Positions 43,829 through 53,641 of a stretch of DNA of 64,000 nt are shown piece by piece. The notes under the pieces were generated by a model. It saw only the letters and a list, made by a program, of their open reading frames with translations, made no database searches and had not been told where the DNA came from. Each line of letters begins with the position of its first letter. Within the stretch, counting starts at the first letter, position 1. Both the position numbers and the translations under genes were made by a program. The DNA comes from Hemerocallis citrina (Eukaryota > Streptophyta > Magnoliopsida > Asparagales > Asphodelaceae), in assembly GCA_017893485.1 (NCBI GenBank), contig CM030366.1, forward strand, positions 48,935,896 to 48,999,895. The letters run 5' to 3'.

Positions 43829-44013
43829 CTTAAGATACGTGTTCGTTTCAACTTTTTATATATATATAAAACAGATAACACCAAACCGCCTAGTCATAAA
43901 CAAAATACATCAAACCCTATATTCTAAGACATCATCCAAAAGTACAACACTACCTTCTCTAAAAATTATAAAAAATAAAAAAATAAAAAATAAAATAAAA
44001 ATTAAAAAAAAAA

Positions 44014-44171
44014 AGAGTAATGCTACCTCCACTATTAATTTTACTACTATTTTGTTCACTACCTTAGGTAGGAAAAGATAGAGTAGGTGGGAGAACTCTT
44101 CAATAGGAATATGCCATCTAAGATAATGAACGAAATAATTGTAAAATTAGTAGTAGATGAAGCATTACTCT
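44014..44171. mobile_element. Small foldback element (158 bp)
   Basis: The left arm AGAGTAATGCTACCTCCACT and the right arm ending GCATTACTCT form imperfect inverted repeats of about 38 bases (TAATTTTAC shared). The left flank is a long A-run, so a target duplication cannot be judged. Probably a MITE; superfamily unclear. Confidence 0.65.
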
Positions 44172-44555
44172 ATTTAAAAATAAAAAAAAACCCATCCCTA
44201 TTAAACATATTACTAATAAATGGAAACCGTTTCTTCAAGAGATCCACACATGTCACAGTCTTGACCTACAACCAAATTATCTTTTAAATTGTCGACATTG
44301 AAAAGATAGTTATCAAATGTTCCACCGTACCAAAATCCATGCCTTAATAGGCGCCACATTCTGCCATATACATTTGCAAAAGAAAGTAATAAACCACCAC
44401 AATTTAAGAAATTATAAAAGGACCGAACTAATGAAACCCATAATGCTCCTTATTCCAAACAACCCATCAGTAGATTTCCATGAATAAGAATTAAGAAAAT
44501 GTAGGATGGATAAGAGGGAAAAGGCATGTAAGCATGTAGGATTCCATGAATAAGA
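44172..44555. other. Unassigned AT-rich stretch
   Basis: I see no coding potential or known terminus. A 17-base phrase containing TTCCATGAATAAGAAT occurs twice (about 44474 and 44542), the second copy immediately before the LINE begins. Confidence 0.5.
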
Positions 44556-45170
44556 ATCTGTGATGGACAATTACAAAGAGGTAGAATGGATCTCCCCAAC
44601 TGCCAGTGGTAAAAATCACCAAGGTTGTACAATCTTCCAATATGTTGATGATACACTGCTATTTAGAAACAGAGATCTAGGGGAGACTATTACTTTTAAA
44701 GGAGCACTTTACTGCTTTGAAGCTTGGTTTGCCCTTCGTGACAATTTCCACAAGAGTTCTCTCATCACAATTGCTATGTCAGAAGAAGATGCAGCAGAAC
44801 ATTCTACTATCTTGAATTGTCAACTTGAAAACTTCCTTATCAAATACCTTGGTCTTCCTATTAAATTAGGTAAACTCAAAAAGGCGGATTGACTACCGAT
44901 TATAAATTAGGTGGAAGCCAAATTTATAGGGTGGAAAGGCAAATTCTTATCGTTTTGCATTGATCAACTTGGTACTGTCTAATATTCCCACCTATTACAT
45001 GTCCTTTGAAATGCATCGATGCAAAGGATTGGCATGATACACAATGTTTTTCGTTGAAATGAGTTGACTCTAATAGGGGGAGCTAGCACTTAATCAAGTA
45101 GGAAAAGGCGTGTACGCGTAAATCACACATGGACCTAGGTATCATCGACCTTAGAGATATGAATCTGGTT
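44556..45170 (+). pseudogene. LINE reverse transcriptase, C-terminal part
   Basis: An uninterrupted frame from 44560 to 44892 encodes IFQYVDDTLLFRNR (the RT active site, here YVDD instead of the usual plant FADD), FEAWFALRDNFHKSSLI, and LENFLIKYLGLPIKLG, all typical of the plant LINE-1 family thumb region. After a TGA, the remains continue with VEAKFIGWKGKFLSF. The endonuclease and fingers are missing, so the copy is 5' truncated at about 44556. Confidence 0.88.
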
Positions 45171-46449
45171 CTCTTGGGGAAGTGGTGTGGAAAGTTTTCC
45201 ACCCGAATGGGGAAGGTTAGCGGGAATTATTTCAATCTTACCTCCATGGGAAGGGGACGAGAGCACTTGGCTATCGGGTAGGGTCGAAAGTGTTGGGGGT
45301 TTTGGAGGGGGTTATCCAAGCGTTAAGAACCTTTCAACAAATGTGTTACCTGCTTCGTTGGCAACAGTTCGTTGACTAAATTCTGTTGGGACAGATGGTG
45401 CGGAACACATCCTCTTAAAGAGATGTTCCCAAATCTTTATGAGCAATCAACACAACCTCACATTACAATAGCCAAAGTTTAGAAAAGAGGGTCGTTGAGA
45501 CCACCCTTTAAGTCACGACTCAACCCGACATTCCAACTTAAAATGGAGGACCTACAACTTCTAATTTCTCAGTCAGGTGTGAGGTTCAAGGTTTGGACCA
45601 AAAATCATGGTAAATGGAGAAGAATGGTACTTGAATGGTACGTTCTCTATACAATCACATACACTTAAGAGGTTGCAGATCACTCTGGTCATCAATCATT
45701 TGGGAAGCTAAAGCACCTCTTAAGGTGAGAGTTTTCCTTTGTCTTTTTCTTAATGACGCCATCCTCACAAGGAAAGCTTGGTTAAAAGACAACCTAACAT
45801 TGCGACCAATTGTGGTTTTTGCAATGCTGAAACCAAATTTAGGAACCATCTTTTCATTGAGTGTCATAGGAGGAACGCCATTTGGACTGAGGTCCTAAGG
45901 GCACTTGGCACCACTGAGTATCCTCTAAGCCTGAGGATCTCTAGATTTGCACTAAGTTAGCTAGAATCAGGCAAGAGATGAAGGAGACATGGTTTATCGT
46001 TGTCGCCACAATGACCTGGGTTTTATGGCTAGATAGAAAAAACTGTTACTTTCTGAAATTTGTAATAGTATTTCTTGTAGACTAACTCAGATCATGCAAT
46101 TTATTTAATTTTGGTCTATAACTATGACCATAGGACCAAGGGGAAGGATTTTCAGAGCTTTTTGGGTGGATGAGTACGATGATGAGGAGATATAAATTGG
46201 GCCGAAACTAGACCGATGTTCTCACCCTCCATGGATGTTGTTGGATAGATTTCTATTTCCTATACTCTTGTTATTGCTTTTTTACTTCTTTTGGTTTGTA
46301 CCACCCTCCGAGGGATGTTGGAGGTTTTATGTTTTGCTTTGTACTTTACTTTGCTTATACTTTTGCCCAGTCTTCTGGGTTTTGTTTCTTTACAATCTTA
46401 TTAATAAAGCATGGTGAATATATTCCACATTTTCTTTAAAAAAAATTTA
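45171..46449 (+). pseudogene. LINE 3' part with zf-RVT domain and 3' end
   Basis: Fragments resemble the plant LINE C-terminus: a region around 45180-45420 after RT, then WSSIIWEAKAPLKVRVFLCLFLND and CGFCNAETKFRNHLFIECHRRNAIWTEV at about 45680-45890, a zinc-binding zf-RVT motif. Frame changes are frequent. The segment 46200-46440 ends ATTAATAAAGCATGGTG and an A-rich stretch at 46437-46449, as expected for a LINE 3' end. Nothing else is seen from 46450 to 46533. Confidence 0.8.
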
Positions 46450-46533
46450 AAATAAAGGAAATGTATCAAATGAACATGACTAGTGATCAGACAATGAGAA
46501 AGAGAACGACAGAAAGAATCTAAATGCAAATAT

Positions 46534-47212
46534 TGTTAGTAATTTAGCCCGCAGCTGAAGTGTGGTTGTAGAAAGTGATAACTGATCAATACAAGTAATC
46601 AAGCAAGTAGACCAAACCAAACGCACAAAGCACACAATTTTGTCCATGTTCGGATGAACTTAATTAGATATATTATTCAACTAGATAAGACACAAAAGTT
46701 ACAATCACTCTCACCAAGAAACTATTTATCTCTCAAGACTCTCTAGAAGATACTTGTTGTTTACAATGAAAACTCTCAGATGAAGTACTTGATGCTTTAG
46801 GCACACCTCTCAATGGAGACCATTACAATATTATATAGAGATCTAGAGAAACCTAGTCTTGATACAATAACTATCTAATATACCTTGAAGAGAAAGCAAT
46901 ACGATAGGAGCCGTACGATCTAACTTGGAGAAGAAGTTGGGCTTTACTTGATTCACCCAGAACTGGGCCCATATACTACTGCTGCACGCTTGCGGTTGAC
47001 TGCTCCAAGGAGCAGTCGACTGCTTTGGTCTCCACCAAGTCAGAGAGCACCTGAGAGTTGCATGGTTGACTGCTTTTATTAGTAGTCGACCGTACCTTGC
47101 CCTGCTTCTGTCTGTTACTCCTTTTTTATTTTCCAATATTTGCTTCGAACCTCTTCTCGCTTCACCGTCTTTTCTTCACATAGAACCTAGTAAGAAAGAC
47201 ATAAACCCAACA
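46534..47212 (-). repeat. Copia 3' LTR (679 bp)
   Basis: It aligns with 49274-50431 after removing a 470-bp insertion from the latter. It contains AGTCGACTG near 47012 and GTCGACC near 47085. Confidence 0.92.
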
Positions 47213-47509
47213 ATCTTCACCTTGGATTGTATACTCATGCTTCCACACCTGTGGCTAATCACCTCTAGACTTTTTCATTCTCCTTTTGCAAACAACACGA
47301 TTCAATGGATTCTTCTACTAGTCAAATCTACCTCTACCTATTATTTCTCCAATTGTATGCCACCTTCAAGGCTATACTCCAGTAGGCGTCAACACGAATG
47401 CGCCACCCTCCGCACGAACTCCACCTATCTCGAGGCACTCTCTACTACCTGATATTCAAACGTCGCGGTCTTGCTTTGGTATATTGGCGGAAAATTAGAT
47501 ACTTCTTTA
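47213..47509 (-). other. Copia internal sequence next to 3' LTR
   Basis: Positions 47213-47509, with 48133-48394, form the interior between protease and 3' LTR. I see no RT or integrase motif, so pol has been deleted. Confidence 0.6.
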
Positions 47510-48129
47510 GAGCATTGATAATGGTATTTCTCAAATATGAGAATATGGCAAAATAGCATATAGCAAAAATCACAATTTGCTGCAGTCGTCATTTGCTATA
47601 ATTTGATAAAGAAATATTAAAGAAGGAGGTCGGACGGAACAACTTGTTTCGTCCATTTTTTTACAGTTAATTAACTAATGATTAAATATTAAAATAGGTT
47701 AATTAAATAAATTAAATATTATTAATATATACTAAGCTACCTAATTAATACACTAACCTAAGATTAACCTATAATTAAATGGGTTAAACTCACCAAAGGG
47801 CTGGACGGGACATGTTGTCCAGTCCAAGCCAAAATTGGCTTTAAATGAAACATCATGTCCCGTTTGACTAACATATGTTGTACCGTCTGATCATTAAAAA
47901 AAGGGATCAGACGAAACAACATGTTTCGTTTGATCCCATTAAAAAAAAAATTAGGGACGTAACAATATGTTTCGTCCCCTATAATTTGAGAATCGTCCAT
48001 TTCGTTTCTCAAATATGAGCAGCGATTGTAGCGTTTTTGCCAAAATATGGCAAAATAGCAAACGAATGTAGACACTCATTTCTCATAAAATGAGAAAATG
48101 GAAAAAATAACAAACGACTATGGATGCTC
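47510..48129. mobile_element. PIF/Harbinger-like MITE with TTA duplication (620 bp)
   Basis: TTA at 47507-47509 and 48130-48132 flanks inverted ends GAGCATTGATAATGG and (reversed) GAGCATCCATAGTCG. The 3-bp TTA duplication and GAGCATC-type ends fit the PIF/Harbinger group. Internal inverted segments (GGACGGAACAACTTGTTTCGTC-type) recur. No transposase is encoded. It entered the copia element after that element inserted. Confidence 0.88.
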
Positions 48130-48394
48130 TTAGGAACGTAGGGCTTAGAAACACTTGTGCAAGATTTTCCATACCCACAATGCTTGTAGAGGTTGTGCTG
48201 AACACCCCACCTTCCCTTCATCGCCTCGAGTTGTATACCTATAGCCTTCTGTTTCTAGAGTTCCCAAGGATATCAGATTATGTTTCAGTAAAGGAATATG
48301 CATGACTTCTCCATTGTGAACCCCTTTCTATCTGGCATCTCCAACTTAACTATTCCCTCACCCACTACGCAACAAATCTCACCAATCTCAGTTC

Positions 48395-48700
48395 TCACAC
48401 AACGACATGTTGTAGACTTATAAGTAGAAAACATCTCCCTTTCGAACAAATATGAGAAGAACTATCCGAATAAAAAACCCAGCCAGAATCCACATATAAA
48501 GAAATTGAAACCAGAAAACAGTCTAAGTTATCATATGATTTAGTGGCACTAACTATGTCGGCACTCCTTTGATTAGACCCCTTGCGAAAATCCTTCTTGT
48601 AATGTCCACTCTCTCTGCAATGGTGGAAATAGACCCCACCCTTACGCGCACATTCTTTTCCAAGTGAAGTACAATCCAGCACCAAGAAACTCATAGAAGT
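48395..48700 (-). pseudogene. Copia zinc knuckle and protease remnant
   Basis: The minus strand reads YFHHCRESGHYKKDFRKG, a copia CCHC knuckle in which two of three Cys are Phe, then WVFYSDSSSHICSKGR, matching the protease start W-x-D-SG-x-S-x-H-[MI]-C with the Gly of DSG changed to Ser. Gag binds RNA through the knuckle; protease would cut the polyprotein. Both look inactive. Confidence 0.8.
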
Positions 48701-48891
48701 AGATGCTGATTTTCGAGTCTCCTTCCTAAGTTCATATCTTTTAAGTCCTTGATCACATCGGCTACAAAAAACTGTCTTTGACAGATTTTCCGTCTAGCAT
48801 GGTGGTTATCAACCGGTTTTATGAATCTTAGATCATCTGCGTTCATCGCACTCAATTCAGATAACTCCGTATTGAATTGAACGGTATGATG

Positions 48892-49272
48892 TTAAAGAGT
48901 GGTACTTTCCTTCATTGAGAAACGAAATAGTTTTCTCTTCCAGTACATCCGATTACGTGACGACGATTCTGAGTAGTCAGTTCTGACTCTTACCCATAGA
49001 CTCGCTGCGCTTCTCCTGTACCTTACGTCATTCGTCAATGACAGCTGAATTAAACTCAAGGCTTTTGAACAAATGTTCTCCCAATTGAGCTTCATGCCGA
49101 TTGACCTCCTTTTATCTCCTTTTATGGCTAGATCCAAGCCATGTTGAACCGATGCGTCGTACATATCCACCTTCCCGAGGTTAAAGTTGATCATACTATC
49201 AAACTGCTTGATCTTCGTGAATATCTGATCTATCATCTTCACCAAAGAAATCCAGCTATGCTCTGATACCAA
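48892..49272 (-). pseudogene. Copia gag N-terminal region
   Basis: The minus strand encodes IKQFDSMINFNLGKVDMYDASVQHGLDLAIKGDKRRSIGM, W-ENICSKALSLIQLSLTNDV, recognisable as copia gag (F-D-G-x-N-F-x-L-W-x-x-x-M...ALVQQGLDLAI). The W in the first motif is lost. The frame drifts after about 49010. It starts next to the PBS, leaving almost no leader. Confidence 0.8.
49259..49272 (-). other. iMet-tRNA primer-binding site (copia)
   Basis: The minus strand reads TTGGTATCAGAGCA after the LTR end TTTCTAACA at 49274. Confidence 0.93.
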
Positions 49273-49273
49273 T

Positions 49274-49962
49274 TGTTAGAAATTTAGCCAACAGCGGAAG
49301 TGTAGTTGTAGAGAAGTGATAACCGTTCAATACGAACAATCAAGCACGTAGATCAAACCAAACACACAAATCACACAATTTTGTTCTGGTTTGGACAAAC
49401 CTAATTGGGGGGGGGGAATAATCGAGATATTATTCAACTAGAGAAGATATAAGAGTTACAATCACTCTCACAACCTATCTATCTCTCGAGCCTCACTAGA
49501 ATATACTTGTTATTTACAATGAAAACTCTCAGATGAAGTACTTGATGCTTTTGACACACCTCTCAGAGGAGGCAATTAGGATATTATATAGAGATCTAGC
49601 AAAACCCTAGGTTGTAGTCTTGATACAATAAACGTCCGATATACCATGAAGAGAAAGGCACATGCAGGGATGAAGCAAAAAGAATTTTTCCTGGTGGGCC
49701 AAACAATAAACAACTTTAGAAAGATAAAGAAAAAAAACATAGCTGACTAAGGAGTAAGTAATAATGTTTTGACATACAGTTCTAGTCTTTCAAAGATAGT
49801 TCACATATCATCTTTTTAAATAAAACGAACAAAATATCAAATTATCATGTTTTCTTTCAAGATCCAAAAAGTATATTTGCTTTTTTTTGTTGCTAAAACC
49901 CAAAAGTGTATTTGCTATTCAATAAAAGAAAATGCTTATATAGCCTAGAAGTGCAAATTTAA

Positions 49963-50020
<58 letters not shown>

Positions 50021-50431
50021 TTATTGAAAATTTTGGGTGGGCCAAAGTGCAATTTTTCATACCTATAGCTGGATTTTTAAAGTTTTTGGGTGTCCCGAAC
50101 CCACTTGGGCCTTAACTAAGCCTTGTCCTGGCCACACGATAGGAGCCGTACAATCAAACTTGGAAAAGAAGTTGGGCTTAGCTTGATTCACCCAGAACCG
50201 ACCTATATACAGTTGTTGCGCGCTTGAGCAGTCGACTGCTTTGGTCTCCACCAAGTCACAGAGCACCTGAGAGTTGCGGGGTTGACTGCTTTTATTAGCA
50301 GTCGACCGTACCCTGCCCTGCTGCTGCTGCTGCTGCTCCCTTCTTCTTCTTCCAATATTCGCTTCGAACCTCTTTTTGCTTCACCGTCTTCTTATCACAT
50401 TGAACCTAGTATGCAAGTCATAAACTCAACA
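49274..50431 (-). repeat. Copia 5' LTR carrying an inserted MITE (1158 bp)
   Basis: It matches the 3' LTR on both sides of a 466-bp insertion at 49665-50130. A G-run at 49402-49412 and AGTCGACTG motifs near 50226 and 50301 are present. Confidence 0.9.
49665..50130. mobile_element. hAT/Ac-like MITE (466 bp)
   Basis: The ends are CAGGGATGAAGC and (reversed) CAGGACAAGGC; the first closely resembles the maize Ac terminus. The 8-bp flanks GGCACATG (49657-49664) and GCCACACG (50131-50138) agree at six positions, fitting an aged hAT target duplication. The 3' LTR has the empty site. An (AT)n run of about 25 units lies at 49967-50017. Confidence 0.8.
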
Positions 50432-50650
50432 AATATGAGGAAATGATGAAGAGAATTAAAACTCCATAGTTTATTTAATGATCATTGAAATATGCAGATA
50501 AGTTGATACAAGCATTTCAAATGTCTGATACATTTTGAAACTAACCACACCACCGCCAAAAAGGGCTTAAAAGGAGGTGGAAAAAAGAACAAGAATCACA
50601 TTGCTCGTACAGTTTTATGCAAACATATAAGTGCAAGATCACTCATTTTA

Positions 50651-50998
50651 TTAGACGTTGTTATCATGGCACTCCCTTTTAATCACAAAAGCACTTCTCA
50701 CACCGCCCATCCTTTTAAGCTTATTCACTCTGACATATGGGGACCATCTCCTACACATTCTCATAAAGGTTATCTCTATTATGTTAGTTTCATCGATGAC
50801 TTTACTCGCTATACATGGATGTTTCTTATGCGCCAACGCTCTGCGATACCTAACATTTACCAGTTCTTTACGACCATAGTTCACACTCATTTTGGTGTGC
50901 GTATCAAAACCTTTCACTCAGAAGGTGCTCATGAGTACACTTTCACTATTATGAAATCAATCCTTCAATCTCATGGTACTTCAGCAATCATTCTTTGA
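50651..50998 (+). pseudogene. Ty1/copia integrase core fragment
   Basis: The frame encodes LPFNHKSTSHTAHPFKLIHSDIWGPSP (first catalytic Asp in HSDIWGP), KGYLYYVSFIDDFTRYTWMFLM (second Asp region), FGVRIKTFHSEGAHEYTF (family RSDxGGEY; the second catalytic Asp reads Glu and the Gly is Ala) and SHGTS. It is uninterrupted over 110 codons but starts and stops abruptly, so it is an isolated fragment of a plus-strand copia element. 50432-50650 before it has the feel of copia sequence but no clear motif. Confidence 0.88.
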
Positions 50999-51000
50999 TT

Positions 51001-51746
51001 CCTTACTGGGTATAATTTTATTTATTTGTGCCCATATTCTTTTGATTCTGGAGTTATCCATTCTTTTCTTCTGGCTTGGTTCGACCATCGGCATCGCTGT
51101 ATCTACAACGACATCTCAGCAGTTTGGTTCATCACTAGGGGAGGAAGTTTCGTCTTTTGCTCCAAGATGTGCATGCAGAGTCCCCGGATCTCAGGAAGTG
51201 TTCGAATCTGAAGTTGCCAGGAGTTCGAACGTCATGCTAGAAAGATGTCATTTGCACGTGTCAAGGAAATGGTGAGCCATGAGGCAGATTGCTGGAGTTA
51301 TTGGATGCTGATGATGGATTCTTTTCGATCAGAGTTGTGCAGCGAAAGCGTGGTGGGCCCATAACCCATAGGTCCCAGGATTCTCTTGTTTTTCTTCCCT
51401 GTATTGTTGCTTCCCTCTGTTCCTTGTATTCATCTTCATATGTTGATTCCTTGATTGGTTCGATTCTTCCCTATCATTTCTCTCTCTGACTCCAGTCCTA
51501 CCTACTCCCTATCTTGCTTTGTTATCTTGTGTTGTTTCTTTCCTTTTGATACTGTTTATTTTCTTTCATGTATTCCATTTGACATCATTGTTATCCATTT
51601 TCCTTCTTATTCTGGTGTTGCCACCATTTTGAGTTTTCCCTTGGATCCCTTGTTTTATTACCCCCTATAAGTTTGCTTTTGCCATGTCCTATGTACTGCC
51701 TACGCAAATTTCGAGGACAAAATTTTGTTGTAAAGGTGGGTAGGAT
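51001..51746 (+). other. 3' untranslated end of a plus-strand Tekay-type element
   Basis: No coding motif is seen. The end holds the conserved AATTTCGAGGACAAAATTTTG block and polypurine tract AAAGGTGGGTAGGATT, the same as in the complete element next to 9143. So the stretch is the tail of an internal region whose gag-pol is missing. Confidence 0.7.
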
Positions 51747-52117
51747 TTTAACCCCCGTTCCTGTAAATACATATTTTCTGAATAATTTTTTGTATTTCGA
51801 TTATTTATAAATTTAGTTTGTGTTAAATTTATTTTTTTGGATTTTCAGTTAAAATCTTTTCTAATCGGAAATTATGTTTACTTCGAATAAGGGTGTATTT
51901 TACTTTACTTCCCATTTTATAGTTGATCGACTATTTATATTTTAGCCAAATTAAAAATATTTTGATTTACTTTAATAAATTTGTGAAACTCAATTCCTAT
52001 TCCTATTTCGTTACATAACTTCATTATTATTATTTTCATTTTCACTATTATTATTATTATTACTATTTTTGAATTATTTTCGTAAAAGTGTTGAATCCAA
52101 ACTATATTCCGTCATGT

Positions 52118-52119
52118 AA

Positions 52120-52210
<91 letters not shown>

Positions 52211-52215
52211 TTATT
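52118..52215 (+). repeat. (ATT)n microsatellite
   Basis: About 32 ATT units with a single change. A related but interrupted TAA-rich tract is at the mirrored place in the solo LTR (58250-58390). Confidence 0.95.
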
Positions 52216-53631
52216 AGTATTGTTATTATTATTTTTATTATTAATATGGGTTGTTACTAATATTATTATTATTGTTATTACTATTGATGTTGTTACCATC
52301 TTTATTATTATTATTATTGTTAAAGCCCATTGATTCGATTGATCTTGTATTGTATAATTATTTAATTTTGAAGCCCAATTTTATATTCTTTCTATAATTA
52401 TTATTTTATTTGTGAAGCCCAAATATTAAACCCAAGTTAATCCAAACCCAATTACCTTCCTATTTGTGTGTTGCCTAGATCAACAAAGCCCTTCACACTC
52501 TCTCACCTTTCACATCCCGTAACTCCAATTCCCCATATCTCTCCACTATTCCTATAATCTCTCCCCATTATTATAAATTATATTTATTATATCATTATTA
52601 TTTTAATAAAACCCCCCTTCCCCATCTCTCTCTCCTCTCTGTTTCCCCCCAACCGAAAAAGCTCACCTTCCCCGTTTGTCTTACTCCTTCGACCGTCCCC
52701 GTCAAACCCAACCCCCCTCAGTCGCGACCTCCATTCCCTGTGCTCCGTTGCATCCCGCCTGAACGCCACCTCCTCATCGACTTCTCCTCATCACCTTCTC
52801 GTCCCCCTCGCCATTGCCGGAGTTCGAACCCAATCCTTTTCCTCCAGTATTCGGCCTCTGCTTTTCTCCTCCATTCCGTTTTGTCCACTCCATCGAGCCT
52901 CCCGCTCGCACCCTCTGGTCTCCGCCATGGCTGCCCCCCCATCGAAGAACCACGATTGCCGAACCTCCGAAGAACCCATCATCTGTGCCAGTGCCGATGT
53001 TGCTGTTGTCTTCGACTGCTCCTCTGGCGGCTAGTCGACGACCACCGAGGCTTCCCCTCGTCGTCCTCCTTACTGTTGCCGCTCGAGCCTCCCGCCTACG
53101 TCGAGCCGCTCCAACCTGCCCTCGACTCCTATGTTTCATCTACCAGAACAGAGCGCTCTGCTCGATCACCTCATTGCCCTCACGGTCGACCATCGCCTGC
53201 AGCCACCTCCTCCCTACCATCGACCAACACCACCGAACGCCAGCGCGCCACCCCGAGTCGATGCCCCTGCCTCCGGCCATCGCTGTACCTGATCACCCGC
53301 CCTCCTCTGTTTGATCAACATCAGCAGCTTTTGGTCACAGTCGTCCGATCCTCCATTTGATCATCACCATGATCATCATCAAGTGCTTGATCAAATCAGC
53401 CACCACCATCCGATCAGATCATGATCTCGACCGTCGGATCTCCCTTGATCATCGCGATCGTGATCATCATCTTGATCTTGATCTTCGATCTCAGTCGTCT
53501 GATTATCCAATCTTGATCTCCATCAAGATCCGTGCCCGATAGTGATCATCATGATCATTTGCTCGTCGCCGTGCTGTCGGGATTCCGATCCTATTATTCT
53601 TCGCATATTCGGATTAATCTAATGTTGTTCT

Positions 53632-53641
53632 AAAGGCAAGT
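53632..53641 (+). other. Candidate GC-type 5' splice site in LTR leader
   Basis: AAAG then GCAAGT, with the exon ending at 53635, directly after the GATC-dense tract, as in the inverted partner at 57047. Confidence 0.5.

Larger units (their letters stand above)
46534..50431 (-). mobile_element. Internally deleted Ty1/copia element
   Basis: LTRs at 46534-47212 (3') and 49274-50431 (5') both read TGTTGAGTT/TGTTGGGTT... to ...TAACA on the minus strand. The target duplication AATAT is at 46529-46533 and 50432-50436. The PBS TTGGTATCAGAGCA lies at 49259-49272. Inside is only gag, a zinc-knuckle/protease remnant and a MITE. It is non-autonomous. Confidence 0.93.

Noticed and set aside
44280..44430. 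Possible organelle-derived or host coding fragment before the LINE
   Set aside because: No frame of useful length or known motif on either strand.
49967..50017. AT palindrome as a replication origin or cruciform
   Set aside because: A simple (AT)n run inside a MITE; nothing else supports an origin.
50651..50998. Intact host gene with a DDE-like domain
   Set aside because: All motifs match the copia integrase core, the second catalytic Asp is changed, and the frame begins and ends abruptly.
52088..52333. Poly-isoleucine/leucine reading frame
   Set aside because: It is the translation of an (ATT)n microsatellite.
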